The notes: generated by a model not told the origin, from the letters alone. A DNA stretch of 64,000 nt from Bemisia tabaci (GCF_918797505.1 NC_092796.1:33304098-33368097), one strand, 5' to 3'; positions 1 to 11,447 are shown, counted from the stretch's first letter. Numbers and translations are program-made.

Positions 1-147
1 GGTTTGCAAAATTGCAACTCAAGACAGATGCCCTGTAGCAAAGGGTCTATTTTAGTATAATTTTTGACATTGTAATGGCAATCATGATTAGTTAGGTCAT
101 TAATACAGTTATGTCATTATGTAATATATAATAATTTGATATTTCAG

Positions 148-264
148 ACGCATGTTTCCTGTGTTCCAAGTACGGCTTTTTGGCATGGAGGAGTCGGCGA
201 ACTATCTCTTAACGATGGATTTCGTTCCCGCCGACGACAAGCGTTATAAATATGCTTTTCACAG
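148..264 (+). CDS. org-1: org-1 (Tbx1/10-type T-box factor), T-box exon, 5'-partial gene
   Basis: This exon encodes the early part of a T-box DNA-binding domain: [19 protein letters not shown] and the following stretch ending [10 protein letters not shown]. The RMFP start, the F-G-M turn and the MDFVP/DDKRY block fit the Tbx1/Tbx10 subfamily better than Tbx2/3 (omb) or Tbx20 (H15/mid). In Drosophila the Tbx1 orthologue is org-1, a nuclear transcription factor of visceral and alary muscle development (family knowledge). The acceptor is a TTTCAG at 142-147 and the donor is GTAATT from 265. The exon begins with the last base of a codon and ends two bases into the next, which matches the following exon exactly. 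The upstream exons (N-terminus and first T-box residues) lie outside the window. Confidence 0.9.
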
Positions 265-493
265 GTAATTACCGTGTGAAAATTTTATTTTTTCATTATT
301 TTGAGAACCTTAATTCTATAGGAACTTCGGCCATCTAACTGTAAATAGCTCACACCTAACTCAGCATTAAGTGAGCGCATACATATTCCCTCCAATTCTA
401 GGTTTTTTAACAATTTTTTTTGCAATCATATCCACTCCGCAGCACAAAGGCTTTTATCCATGATGGAAATCCATAAACAGAAACACGCACCTC

Positions 494-625
494 AATTGGA
501 CTGCATTTTGCAATTAGGATCTACAATTTCTGGCGCAGTTAAAAAACAACGTATGTACCATTAATCTCCAAATGCGCAAAAGTGTTCATGCGAACGAGCT
601 AGAAACTAAGCTTCCTAATCGCAAG
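494..625. repeat. MITE family A, diverged copy
   Basis: The copy begins with AATTGGACTGCATTTTGCAA and contains the mid-element ACAACGTATGTACCATTA. Better-preserved copies of the same ~145-bp palindromic element lie at 16902-17043, 19853-19998 and 63028-63180; other diverged copies are at 3311-3435 and 14965-15085. Intact copies have inverted ends reading from a GCATTTTGCAATAAGGAACC-like terminus inward. This is a non-autonomous DNA transposon of unknown superfamily. Confidence 0.55.
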
Positions 626-734
626 ATAAAGACCAATTTTAAGATAGCAGAATTTTTTTAATTTTAAATTTTGAAAAGAAAATTTCTGAATTTTAATTTT
701 ATTCCTCCGAATTTTCACATTTTAAAAAAAGCAG

Positions 735-860
735 GTAAGGTCGTCGCCCCTAATACAAAAGGACGTACCTCAATTGCCACGTGAACCTATGTTTTACAAA
801 TAAAGTCATGCTTTCTGGTGCTTAAATGGAAATCGAGGTACGCCCTTACCTCAGAGGAGC
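735..860. repeat. MITE family B (GTACGCCCTTACCTCAGAGG end)
   Basis: The copy has imperfect inverted ends: CGTACCTCAATTGCCACGTG on the left and AAATCGAGGTACGCCCTTAC on the right. The middle carries TTTACAAA and CTTTCTGG. The same layout recurs at 22965-23072 and 61533-61645, so this is a ~110-125-bp MITE with three copies here. Confidence 0.6.
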
Positions 861-1227
861 TACGAGGTAGAATAGCCTTTTTTGTGCGCATCAGACTTAT
901 TTCAGTCGAATAAATGTTTCCCGGAAAAATGCCTCAATTGACGTGTTTGTATCATTCTTTAAGGTTCATCTTCGATTTCATCGCGTTGTAAAATATCCCA
1001 TTCCAACCCCTTCTATCCGCGACTCCTTCACGAACGTACAAAAGGTGCGATAGTTCTCATGGATAAAATATATTCCTCCTGAGGAAAGCCATGAATATCT
1101 TGCCCTAAAATTTCAAATGCTTTCGATAAAAGTTCAGGAAATAATTGCTGAAAAATTAAAAAATAGGATCTCAAAAGCTTTCCAAAAAAAAACATGTATT
1201 AGTAAATTAAATGTGATACATTCCAAT

Positions 1228-1410
1228 GTTTCTACGGCATTTTACGTTACACCAATCGCGTTGCATGCTTTGCGATAAATCGATTAATCTACCATTTAAA
1301 CCTATGAAAAAGGACCGATAAACAGGGTGTTTGCAACAAACATTTAATCGATTCTTCACCATAGCTTCAAATGGGGGAAATATCGATAAAATCGATCGTT
1401 CACGCTCCGC
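1228..1410. repeat. ATCGAT-rich repeat, family I
   Basis: A segment with TTTGCGATAAATCGATTAAT, then CCATTTAAACCTATGAAAA, a GTTTGCAACAAAC-type middle, CATAGCTTCAAATGGGGGAA and AATATCGATAAAATCGATCG. A close relative in the opposite orientation lies at 21828-21968. A third pair of copies sits inside both terminal inverted repeats of the Polinton-like element (about 28785-28920 and 37925-38065). Confidence 0.6.
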
Positions 1411-2043
1411 CACTGCCTTACACGTCCTCCCAATGAAACACCAAACACAGCAGCATCCCTGCGCAACATACTGGAACCCACATGAAGAAACTCGCGCAAG
1501 AGCATCGATCAAATGTCAAACTCATATTTTACGAGAAATCTCTAAAAAAAACAAGCTTAGTATGACGCTCTGTATCTCAGAGATGTCAAATAAATAAACA
1601 GAGGGAATAGGTCAGGAGGCTCGGCCGTGTTTAGGAAACAGCAGCAACTCCACTCTAAAGTGAACCTCGATGCGTATAGGAACACATGCAAACCGCGGCT
1701 CAAGTTCCATTTGAGTTACTGCTGTTTTCCGTTGGAGACGGACTCGGCTCGAGAGGAAGGAAGCCGGAAACATTCCTGTCGTGCGTTCGCACCGCGATGA
1801 GCTTCACGCTTTAATTTATTGGGTCGCAGCGCTAACTATCGAAGGAAGCACCCCCGGGGCGTGGAGTGTGGGCGAGGGGCTGGCAGGGGGATAGCCTCTC
1901 GCAGCTCGCAAGTGTCTTATTTCGGGCTCTGAAATCGAGAACTGACCTTTCGAATGAACCTTTCTCACGCACGTGAAATTTTCGGGTCGATTTTCCGTCG
2001 TGATTTTTAAGGTGGGCCCTTCGGATTTATAGTGCAACAATGC

Positions 2044-2180
2044 CGGGCTACGGAAGAACGCCGTACAAGCATTCCAATGTCGCCACATTTCCTCTCAGAA
2101 AATGTTTATTTCTCAAAAAAATTGTGAATAGTTTCTCTCGAAATTTTTAGAATTTTTAGACCGAATTACGAACGTAATTC
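2044..2180. repeat. MITE family C, half copy
   Basis: GGAAGAACGCCGTACAAGCA followed by a TTCCAATGTCGCCACATTTC-like stretch matches the left half of the ~255-bp family C elements at 21965-22228 and 24105-24358. The right half is missing or replaced by the adjacent palindrome at 2194-2432. Confidence 0.5.
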
Positions 2181-2193
2181 TCTGAAAAATCAG

Positions 2194-2432
2194 ATATGAG
2201 GACTTATCTGTAACAATAGCGGATGTGAAAAATTACCTTTTCGAAACACATTCAAAAAACTGTTTTGGCATCGAGAAAATTTTGAGAAAATACTTGAGAT
2301 GTGATTTTCGAGATCTGTACATTATGCCAGAGCCAAACATATTAAATTTTTGTGTGAACAAAATAGTTTTTTAAGCGTGTTTCGAAAAGGTTATTTTTCA
2401 CATCCGCTATTGTTACAGATAAGTCCTCATAT
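2194..2432. repeat. palindromic MITE
   Basis: Long inverted arms: ATGAGGACTTATCTGTAACA at 2196 reads inward through AATAGCGGATGTGAAAAAT and CTTTTCGAAACACA, and its complement ends near 2432. Arms are ~57 bp around a ~125-bp centre. No coding capacity is seen. Confidence 0.75.
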
Positions 2433-2673
2433 ATATCAATATTGAAGTTCAGTACCTTCACACAATTGTGAAGTTCCGGGTGCTGGAGCTGTACTTTCAA
2501 CCGCCCCGGGTGCTACACCCGAAATTTTCGGCCTCTGAGCCCGGAACTCATACGGTGGTCTATATAGCGAGTACGGCTTCCACGGCTGGAGTTTTTTTCG
2601 GTGTATCTTTTATAACAGTATGATGCAATCTCCAATTGGACGAGACCTTTATTGAGTCTTTTTTCGTGTCTAG

Positions 2674-2830
2674 TTCCAGTTGGGTGACGGCTGGGAAGGC
2701 TGATCCATGCTCCCCGCCACGCATGCACATTCACCCAGATTCGCCAGCCACTGGCGCCCAGTGGATGAAACAAATCGTCTCCTTCGATAAACTAAAGCTT
2801 ACCAATAATCAGCTGGACGAGAATGGGCAT
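2674..2830 (+). CDS. org-1: org-1 T-box exon (AGKADP / LTNN block)
   Basis: The 157-nt exon encodes 52 codons of central T-box after completing a split serine codon. The hallmarks are [36 protein letters not shown] and DENGH, which are close to the vertebrate Tbx1 central block. The acceptor is a CTAG at 2670-2673 after a T-rich tract, and the donor is a strong GTAAGT from 2831. Phase agrees on both sides (two bases left over from the previous exon, none at its own end). No frameshift or internal stop is present, so this looks like a functional exon. Confidence 0.93.
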
Positions 2831-3569
2831 GTAAGTTTGTAAACTGTTTCATCTTTTCCATCAACTAATTCGTTCCATCGGTGACGAAAGCAGCATCGAT
2901 TTATTGAAGTTATCATGCATATCTAGAGTTCGCCTTCAATTTTCGAGTTAGGCAAGGAAATGTCCTCCGAGCAGCAATAGTTGCCTACCCGAGGCATTTG
3001 TGCCTCCTATCGATGGCTATGAAACAATACCGCCTATCTAAAAATTGACAATTTTGCAGGACGAAGATAAGACTTTGCCAATTTCGTGATTTTGAGGAAA
3101 GATTTTCGATTTTTCTAAAACATTACAGCATTATTGGAGCGCTCCTATGAGGAATTGGAAAAATTTAAAAATATCAGCGTGCATATCTTATACTGCAGAG
3201 TGCAGTAAATCCGCTAGCTCATTTTCGCCAAAATTGTCAGTCAGGTGCGGTACTGTTTCTTAGCCCTCGATATAAACTTGCCTTAATGAATCGTGCCTAA
3301 CTCCACTTGACAATTGGACTACATTTTGCAATAAGATATAATACTATCTCTAGCTCATTTGAGAAATAGCATTTGTGTCACTGGATTTGCCATGCAGATT
3401 GGCGATTTTTCGGATGAGCTAAAAAAGTAGCTTTCTATTTCTAAAGTAATGTACAAAAAAATGTCCGCAGCCTTTCGATTAATTTATACTTTCCATGTGG
3501 CGAGGTTGTTAAATAGTTTACATTATATTTCATTTTTATCAGTAATTTTTCTTGTTGTCACACTTTCAG
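2831..3569 (+). other. org-1 intron with one MITE relic
   Basis: A diverged family A MITE lies at about 3311-3435 (CAATTGGACTACATTTTGCA and a following TATCTCTAGCTCATTTGA). Nothing else is recognised in the rest of the intron. Confidence 0.6.
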
Positions 3570-3722
3570 ATAATGCTGAACTCAATGCATAGGTATAAAC
3601 CCCGCCTTCATGTCATTTATATTCCTCCAAAGTCAGAACCGCAACCAAAAAAGAAACCTTGGAAGACGTTCATTTTTGAGGAGACTAGATTCACAGCAGT
3701 GACAGCTTACCAAAACCATAGG
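3570..3722 (+). CDS. org-1: org-1 T-box exon (LNSMHRYKPR / TAVTAYQNHR block)
   Basis: This exon is 51 complete codons. It carries the T-box core LNSMHRYKPR, the FIFEETRFTAVTAYQNHR strand and a lysine/proline-rich insert (KSEPQPKKKPW) between them; the insert is where Tbx1 proteins vary in length. The TAVTAYQN motif is near-invariant in T-box proteins and belongs to the DNA- and dimer-contacting region (family knowledge). The acceptor is TTTCAG ending at 3569 and the donor is GTATGT from 3723. Both boundaries are phase 0 and join cleanly to the neighbouring exons. Confidence 0.93.
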
Positions 3723-4486
3723 GTATGTTGCTTCAAATTAAGTGTAATGCATGTATAAAACTTCGTTTTATGTTTGTCCATGGTATGGCAAATGTATGGC
3801 ACTGTCACGTATGGAAAATTTACGAGAGAGCATAAATATGACAATAGTGCGAAACCACGTATCTCCGTTTGCAACGTTGAACACCTGGTGTAATAATTTT
3901 TCCTTATAAAAACTTGTTAAAGCAATTTCTTAAATATTTCCGTGATTTTTCTTTTCTGTCGGCAGAATATTCTACATAAATTTCAAAACATGAAGTTAGC
4001 TTCTCTCTATTTGAAAAAATAAGATAGGAGCGGATTTTGAAACAGCTTAATGGAATTATGTGGTTTTGTACTTTGTCCATACTCGAGAGCCACCTGATTC
4101 TCGACGTTTTACGTTGATCCCTCTTGCATCATTTCGCATTGCATAATCCCATTTCCGTCACGGCATCGGCAAAAGCGATGACGTTATTTTTGTTAAATTG
4201 TATTCAAAAAATATTACGGATTCAGCGAAGAAGCATGAAATAACTGGCGTAACGAATTTTTAATACTTATTTCTTGTTCTTTCCTTTAATAACATACATT
4301 ATTTGTTGAAGGTATGCACAGAGGAATCATTTTCATGGGCCTTAGAATTTTTCCCCGGCAGAGGATAAGATAATATGCATATGCATACCTCTATTAATTT
4401 CATGATATGCCTGCCAAAGGAATTTGGGATAAGATATTATTCTTCGCTTGTAAAAACGTCTTATCAATATGCAGAGGTACCTAAAG
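3723..4486 (+). other. org-1 intron, left part
   Basis: This stretch has no gene. Around 3845-4045 (GTGCGAAACCACGTATCTCC, then TTTCTTAAATATTTCCGTG) it resembles 10935-11150 and, more distantly, the MITE at 20627-20883, so it is probably an old repeat. The rest is unremarkable. Confidence 0.5.
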
Positions 4487-6773
4487 GTTGCGTTTTGGGC
4501 CTTTTCCGGCCCCACCTGGATTTTGCTAAATGTTTCATATTTTCAAAGTACTAGTTTTAGGTAGACTCTGTGCCAAATATTAGACCGAACGGAGCCCATG
4601 CAAGGGCGCAGCAGCGCCTCAAACCCAAAATCCTGGAATCGAAAAACAATTATTTTCGTCGACTTTTTCGACTGTTATCACTCTTCCAGCACATGATTCT
4701 TATGTATTTTTTTGCGTACTTTTCGTTTCTGGCCTTTTTAAAGGCCTCCGATAAATTTTAAGGGGCCTTATGGCCCATTGTTGCCATTTTTGGCCCATTT
4801 TTAGGGGTTTTTTCCATTTAACACATTCAAAACTCAACTTAATCCAAAAACTGTGTACATTTTTGAAAAGTACGTAAAAAAATGAATAAAAAATGTTCAG
4901 TAAAATTTTTTCCTATGTTGCCAAATTTCCGAGAAAATTGGTCCCAAAGTGTCGAAAACGGCAAAAAATCGATAAATCGCCGCGTCTAAGGTTCAAGAAA
5001 GTGGAGTACATTTTTCATACTGTACCAGATAACAGCTCTTATCCATCCATACAACATACTAAAATATCATAGTTGTACCTGGATTCCCACGATGTGAAAA
5101 TTGACCGAGATGTCGATTTTAGCGGCCTTTTTATACTTGAAGGCAGCTCTTTTGAATGTTTTTCGACCTTAGTCACCCTCTATGGGTGTGTACTATATGT
5201 ATTTTTCTACGTACTTTTCATATCTGGCCATAAAAATGGCTTCCTGTGAGTTTTAAAAGGCCTAACGGTCCATTGTTGCCAATTTTCACCAATTTTTAGG
5301 GGTTTTTTCAAGTTTACGTGTGTGAAACTTAATTTAATCTAGAAACCGTGTACAATTTCGGAAAGAACGTAAAAAAATACATAGAAATGTGATTTGTACC
5401 TTTTCCCTACGTTGCCAAATTTTCGAGAAAAATCGTCCTGAAGCGTCAAAAATGCCAAAAATTGGATTAATCATCACGTCGGAGGTTCCAGGAAGTGAAT
5501 TATGACATTCATGTGGATCGTGGGACACTTTCTCCACGCATTTTCTGTTCTTCGGTATATTTGGCCTGTAGCAAGCATCTTGAGAACCAAGGATTATCTC
5601 GAGGTTACAGGAATAAAGAGGTGAACTGGAGTGAAGGATAAAGTAAAAGCACCTTGAGGGCCCGTTTTGTCACGTTCATCTGCGCCATTACATGTTCCTT
5701 GAGATGCATTGCAATTTTCCATTTTCGATACGTTATTTGTAGTGAAAAAAAAACTCGAAATTCACTTCCTGGAACCTCCGACGTGATGATTAATCCAATT
5801 TTTGGCATTTTTGACTCTTCAGGACGATTTTTCTCGAAAATTTGGCAACGTAGGGAAAAGGTACAAATCACATTTCTATGTATTTTTTTACGTTCTTTCC
5901 GAAATTGTACACGGTTTCTAGATTAAATTAAGTTTCACACACGTAAACTTGAAAAAACCCCTAAAAATTGGTGAAAATTGGCAACAATGGACCGTTAGGC
6001 CTTTTAAAACTCACAGGAAGCCATTTTTATGGCCAGATATGAAAAGTACGTAGAAAAATACATATAGTACACACCCATAGAGGGTGACTAAGGTCGAAAA
6101 ACATTCAAAAGAGCTGCCTTCAAGTATAAAAAGGCCGCTAAAATCGACATCTCGGTCAATTTTCACATCGTGGGAATCCAGGTACAACTATGATATTTTA
6201 GTATGTTGTATGGATGGATAAGAGCTGTTATCTGGTACAGTATGAAAAATGTACTCCACTTTCTTGAACCTTAGACGCGGCGATTTATCGATTTTTTGCC
6301 GTTTTCGACACTTTGGGACCAATTTTCTCGGAAATTTGGCAACATAGGAAAAAATTTTACTGAACATTTTTTATTCATTTTTTTACGTACTTTTCAAAAA
6401 TGTACACAGTTTTTGGATTAAGTTGAGTTTTGAATGTGTTAAATGGAAAAAACCCCTAAAAATGGGCCAAAAATGGCAACAATGGGCCATAAGGCCCCTT
6501 AAAATTTATCGGAGGCCTTTAAAAAGGCCAGAAACGAAAAGTACGCAAAAAAATACATAAGAATCATGTGCTGGAAGAGTGATAACAGTCGAAAAAGTCG
6601 ACGAAAATAATTGTTTTTCGATTCCAGGATTTTGGGTTTGAGGCGCTGCTGCGCCCTTGCATGGGCTCCGTTCGGTCTAATATTTGGCACAGAGTCTACC
6701 TAAAACTAGTACTTTGAAAATATGAAACATTTAGCAAAATCCAGGTGGGGCCGGAAAAGGCCCAAAACGCAAC
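4487..6773. mobile_element. 2.3-kb fold-back element in an org-1 intron
   Basis: Two ~1017-bp arms in opposite orientation (4487-5503 and about 5757-6773) flank a ~250-bp spacer. The outer ends read GTTGCGTTTTGGGCC on the left and its exact complement on the right. The identical 63-codon frame occurs at 4570-4761 (plus) and 6499-6690 (minus), showing that the arms are near-identical over at least that part; these frames are arm sequence, not genes. No transposase and no clear target duplication are seen. It is most likely a non-autonomous fold-back DNA transposon, and an in situ inverted duplication is the alternative. Confidence 0.85.
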
Positions 6774-7009
6774 TCCTCCTTTACTTGTGCGGCCGAAAAA
6801 CAGTATATTTTAACAAGGCGCGAGCATGCAATTATTCAAACTCTGCGGAAGTGTTTCTGCCTACACGATACAATGAAGGCGAAATGCTTATGTGGCTATA
6901 GAGACTAGAGACGTTGCATTGCTATTTTGGCGATAGTGGAAGCTTCTACTTTCGGGACTATAACAGCTCATCTCCATTTTTTGACCCTTTGTACATGTAA
7001 TTGTTTCAG

Positions 7010-7077
7010 ATTACTCAATTAAAAATAGAAACTAATCCGTTTGCCAAAGGTTTCCGGGATTGCGAGCCGGATGACTG
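7010..7077 (+). CDS. org-1: org-1 T-box exon (ITQLKIETNPFAKGFRD)
   Basis: This short exon encodes the last T-box segment, ITQLKIETNPFAKGFRDCEP then DD and a split codon. NPFAKGFR is the C-terminal T-box signature (DNA-contacting 3-10 helix, family knowledge), and DCEPDD matches the end of Tbx1-type domains. The acceptor is TTTCAG ending at 7009 and the donor is GTGAGT from 7078. Two bases remain, and the next exon supplies a T to make a cysteine codon. The preceding intron is 3.3 kb and is mostly a fold-back repeat. Confidence 0.92.
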
Positions 7078-8082
7078 GTGAGTGTTGTTTATTTTCTCCT
7101 CCTCATAACTGTTTTTATTTTTTTTATTTTTCAAAAAGCGATCAAAGTAAAGCATGTCTGCTTTTTCAAGCACTTCGAACGAGACTCAATATATTTCTGC
7201 ACTGAAATAAACAATTTGAGATACCAATTGCTGAAACATTCATACCGGAAAAGACTGGATTTGGAAAATAATACGTGACGAAAGACACGAAAAATAAAAT
7301 TTGAATGCATAGGTGAGAAAGCCCCAAAAACGTTGCGCCCTTCAAAGTGTTACGCCCTTCAGAGTGTTGCACCCTTAGAAACCGTCCCTAAATTTCGTGA
7401 CGCACTTTTTCGGCATTTTTGACCCCCTTCTCCTCCTTGTAACGCCTCTGTGACGTAGGTCCCTGGCCTTTAACACGTAAAAACAAAATGGCGCAACGCT
7501 CTCCTCAACCCCTCTCCCACCTAAAGCGATATGCAATTTTGGAACAATCCCTTAGGTATGCATTTAGGTGTACAGCTTAATGGCAAATCCGGCCTGTTGA
7601 ATGGTGAGAACGGGCAGAAGAGCCGGTTTATAAATAAATGCCACAATGACGCCTATTTAAAGAATTCGTAGCCACAACGATGAGGAACACTTTTTTTTAT
7701 GAGCCCTTGTAAAGGATGTTCCACTGGAGACATTAGTCATATCCAGCGCCTCGTGGAATAGCGTGTTACGTGTTGCCCGTATCATAAAACGTTGCACGCT
7801 AAAAATACCGGCGAAATATTAATATCGGAGAGTGAGGATTGTTTATTGGTTGGCCTGTCGATGCGGTAGGACCACTCAGCGGAAAACCGCACCAATCCAA
7901 CGCTGCGGTTTCCTCGATCACGCCTTGTTGCCGGACGGCCACTCTCAAATAAATACATGCATACATACACCCTCACCACATACATACCCTTTTGTGACCC
8001 CTAATTTTTAAATTTTTAAATTCTGTACTACACTATTTTTAGCTCTCCTCTAAGGTGTTAATGGCTCAAATGTTAGAAGCAC

Positions 8083-8183
8083 CAAATAAACGTATCTACC
8101 AACCAACCATACATACATCAAATAAACGTATCTACCAACCAACCATACATACATCAAATAAACGTATCTACCAACCAACCATA
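8083..8183. repeat. 36-bp tandem repeat, about 2.8 copies
   Basis: Units start at 8083, 8119 and 8155 with CAAATAAACGTATCTACCAA and are essentially identical. Read on the minus strand they follow an open frame and could be the tandem-repeat tail of a non-LTR retrotransposon. Confidence 0.85.
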
Positions 8184-8193
8184 AGAGTCGCTC

Positions 8194-8607
8194 TCACAGC
8201 GCTCTTTGGCGCTCTGCGACGCTTAATCGCCACAAAACTCGGTCCTCCCACAAGTCAACAGGGAGTTGGCACTCCCTCATCTCATCCAAAACCCCCTGTC
8301 GCCCCCTTTTACCGGGCGTCCCCTTCGTCTCCTCCCAGGAGGAACCCATCAAGCATCTTTTTTGGCAGCTTCTCTTCCGAGAAATACTTACCTCTATACT
8401 TTTAAATAGCACTGTGGCGTCCATAGGTTCGCAGTGTTCGCCGAACACCCTAAAATATTTTGAAACAATTAATAAATTATGGCTAAGAATGTGGGAAGCA
8501 ATACAGAATACAGAATAGTAGATCGCAAATAAGTATCGGGCGCTTGGCTTCCGACAGCGGCATGTGGCGCGGCGGAGAGAGAAAATCCTGTGACGCGTGG
8601 TCCGCAC
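8194..8607 (-). pseudogene. possible 3' end of a non-LTR retrotransposon
   Basis: A minus-strand frame ends just before the 36-bp tandem repeats. Its terminal peptide includes VDLWEDRVLWRLSVAERQRAL, which resembles the charged tails of R1/LOA-type reverse-transcriptase ORFs. No reverse-transcriptase motif is visible. Layout (coding end, short gap, tandem-repeat tail) is the main argument. It could equally be a chance frame. Confidence 0.25.
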
Positions 8608-10268
8608 CGGCTACCGAACCTGGATGATCTGCGTACGGTGAGGAGAGAGAACCTGGGTGCAATGATGAAGGGGCAAAGGGTACACGAGAGAGGAGAGGCA
8701 CCGGCGCGCGGCGCAGAGCGGAGCGTGAGCATTGGGTTCGGAGACGAGTGCGGACCGCGCTCGCGGAGGGAACACAGCAGAGAGAAAAGGGAGGGGAAAA
8801 GAACGAGAGAGGAGAGCCGCTCATCAGTCCAGCTGTTTCCTATAGCAGTGGTCCGCAGGGGTTTGCGAACCGCCGAATTTCCTCTATGCCGCGATTCGCC
8901 CTCCGCTTCCCCCCTGCGCCTGCGGGCCGCATCTCCCAGTTTCCCAGTCTCCCTCTCCCACCTCTCTCTGCAGGTGCGTGTTGCGAAAATACGTTATCAT
9001 TTAACAAAATAAATTACAGGAAAACGATCGGTAAAAAGAACAAAATTTCAATGACAATTTACCGGCACAATTTTCACCAGAAAGGGTTAAAATCGTGTTC
9101 TTGCGGCTTCATTTTTTAAAAAGTTTCCGGGGGAGGCCCCCCGAACCCCCCTTTAAGGAAGGGGAGTGAACCTTTCTGACCCCCCCCCCCCTAAAGTTAA
9201 CACTCCTACCGAACGCCTACCGGATATAGTCACGCCACGCCACTACTACCATCTATACTTTCAAATACATTCAATGTGAAATATTTAATATGCAAATAGC
9301 CGTGAGGGCGTATTCCAAGGTGAATGAAGGAAAGTCGTCGCATATAGAGTAACTGAGGGACTTGGAGAACTATTTAAAGAATGACTGAAATTTCCAAGCA
9401 CCTTAGATCAAATCACGGGCATAATTCTCTAAAAATTAGAATGAAAAATATTTACAAATTTTCTCGAAAATTCGTGTAATGAGGCGGGAAATTTTGCAAC
9501 GTCGGAAGGCTCATACGGCGTTCTTCCTCAGCTGGGATAGGTACTCCAATCCCGGAAACCGCGAGAGTCACATCGCAGATTATTATTTTCTAATGCGGCC
9601 TGGATGCGGCAACTGGGAGAAAGGGGGCGTTGGGCGGTTGGGTTAGGCGATTTAATTGCCCGTGTAGTAGCTGTCAACAGGCACCTAAACGGAAGCTAAA
9701 TTACAGAGTGATTACTGTTGCTCGCGCTTTGCAACACTCATCTCCCGGCTTCAGAGCGAGCAGGCAGCACACATGGAATACATTCAAACGTAATTGATTT
9801 TCTTCATTGCTCGTACACACAGCTCACCGGTCCTGAATTGCCAGATCGTGCGATATTTGGATACTTAACGTTGGTGGAATGGGGGAAAGCGCTGATCTGG
9901 CAACTACGAGACCGGTCACGCCAAAAATACATACGGGCCCGAGAGTTCGGTTCTGCTTTCCAGTCTCACCTTCACACCCGTGTCAGTTATGCTTTCTGCA
10001 TGTCGATGGCTTAGCTTCAGCCGCTGAAGTCGAAAAGTTTCAGTACATTCAAATTTTTTTTTAAAATTCCGACTAGGTTTCATTTTTTAAAAGATACCAA
10101 CCATTTTAAGAAAAATCGGACTAGGCTTAACCAAAATCAGCCTTGCTACATCACGATGGCCAAAGTACAAAACTACGTATCTTCATTGCGATGTTTCAAA
10201 CTTTCCGTTCCTACTTTATGTTTTGAAGCAGAAATAAGCCAACTTTAAAGCTTGAAGTTAATACAAAA

Positions 10269-10360
10269 CTAGGGGTCTGCCCCCTGGCCGCTACGTGGCC
10301 CAACCCCCGGAGGGGCCTCGCGCCCTCAGGCCCGCTTCGCGGGCCCTATACGCATATGTA
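10269..10360 (-). mobile_element. Helitron 3' terminus (minus strand)
   Basis: Read on the minus strand, a GC-rich stretch with a GGGG/CCCC hairpin (10272-10283) ends in CTAG followed by a host T (10268). A 3' hairpin shortly before CTRR and insertion before T is the Helitron signature (established). The body extends to higher coordinates; its 5' TC end was not located. A related end lies at 59489. Confidence 0.55.
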
Positions 10361-11283
10361 TAGGCAAAAATGTTCTTCCATTTTAATACACCATTTTGTG
10401 TTTGAGCTGCATCGATTTCAAATTTTTAACGTAACACTCTGATTTGTAAATGATGAGGGAAAATGGAGGGATCTTGTTGGTGGAATGGAAGTGGGTGGTT
10501 GCGGTGGACAGATAAGGTAAAGTAATAGACTAACGGTCGGCAACTCACGAGAGACCTTATAGTTGACTGCTATGCAAGTTCCTACCTCTAGTCGTCTGTA
10601 AAAACCACCTATTCAGCCATACGGACACTACATTTGCCTATACATTTTTCTTAAACGGCAATTGCTTTGTCTATTCAACTACAATCCAATTGCTAAGTTC
10701 ATGGATGAATTCTTTCCCATGAGTTCCTTTTTCCTCCATAAATATCCGCATGTAATTCTGAAATTCCTCATGAATTTCATGCAATAGATCACATGACATT
10801 TTCCCTCTTTTTCTTTGTCTATATGTCTTTGCTCTGATCAATTCCAATAATTAACCTGCTGAAGGGGCCTCAATTTACCGTCACCTGGCCATGTTGCGGT
10901 CCTCGGTGACTCCAAATTTCGAACACGTTATATCGATGGCTAAAGTACGAAACCACGTACTCCCGTTTGCGACGTTGTAGACTTCCAGTCATACTTCATG
11001 TTCTCCTTGGAAAACTTGTCAGCTGAATTTCTGGGGAACCCTCTAAATTTTTCCCTTCCATTAGCAAAATATTTCGTAGAAATTTCAAACTATATGATTG
11101 ACTCGTTTTTCTTCAAAAAAATAAAACAGGAGCAGAGATCTTAAAACACCGAGATGGAGAAATGCGGTTCCGCACATTAGTCATCGATATCAACCGGGAT
11201 GAACAGAACAAACTACGCATAGGTACTCGGATTTCAGTAATTTTCAAAATTAATTCTCCGTTTTCCTCTGATTTTATTTTCAG

Positions 11284-11447
11284 TGGGTCTTCCGAGGTGA
11301 TGACTCAACTACACCAGAATTCCAATAGTCCTAATCCTAGTGGTAGCAGTGATATTTCCTCGCCATCCAGAACTAGTGTGCGGAGACCGAGCAACACTTG
11401 CACCCAGATTCCAAGTAGAAAAGAAATTACTGCAACCAAATATCCCA
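11284..11447 (+). CDS. org-1: org-1 C-terminal exon (Ser/Asn/Pro-rich)
   Basis: The first base completes the split cysteine codon. The exon then encodes GSSEVMTQLHQNSNSPNPSG and a Ser/Thr/Arg-rich continuation ending near TATKYP plus one base. It follows a textbook pyrimidine tract and TTTCAG ending at 11283, and its donor is GTAAGT from 11448. There is no conserved domain, as expected for the divergent tail after a Tbx1 T-box. Support comes from splice sites, phase continuity and an open frame across the whole exon. It could be alternatively spliced. Confidence 0.75.

Larger units (their letters stand above)
265..2673 (+). other. org-1 intron with MITEs
   Basis: This 2.4-kb intron has no gene. 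It contains members of at least five repeat families, listed separately: 494-625, 735-860, 1228-1410, 2044-2180 and 2194-2432. The remainder is AT-rich with no recognisable feature. The short open frames at 1207-1597, 1816-2088 and 2513-2842 overlap on opposite strands and look like chance or repeat frames. Confidence 0.7.
7078..11283 (+). other. long org-1 intron
   Basis: This 4.2-kb intron has no convincing gene. It holds three imperfect 17-bp units at about 7332-7383 (GTTGCGCCCTTCAAAGT type), a 36-bp tandem repeat (8083-8183), a GC-rich patch (8540-8990) with overlapping frames on both strands, a family C half-MITE (about 9395-9537), a Helitron 3' end (10269) and an old repeat at 10935-11150. 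The 98-codon frame at 9718-10014 has no recognisable similarity. Confidence 0.6.

Noticed and set aside
4570..6690. Identical 63-aa proteins on opposite strands
   Set aside because: They are the same inverted-arm sequence, with no recognisable domain; repeat, not genes.
8469..9119. Overlapping 113-140-aa frames around 8.5-9.1 kb
   Set aside because: GC-rich, on both strands, low-complexity Ser/Arg/Pro peptides, inside an org-1 intron.
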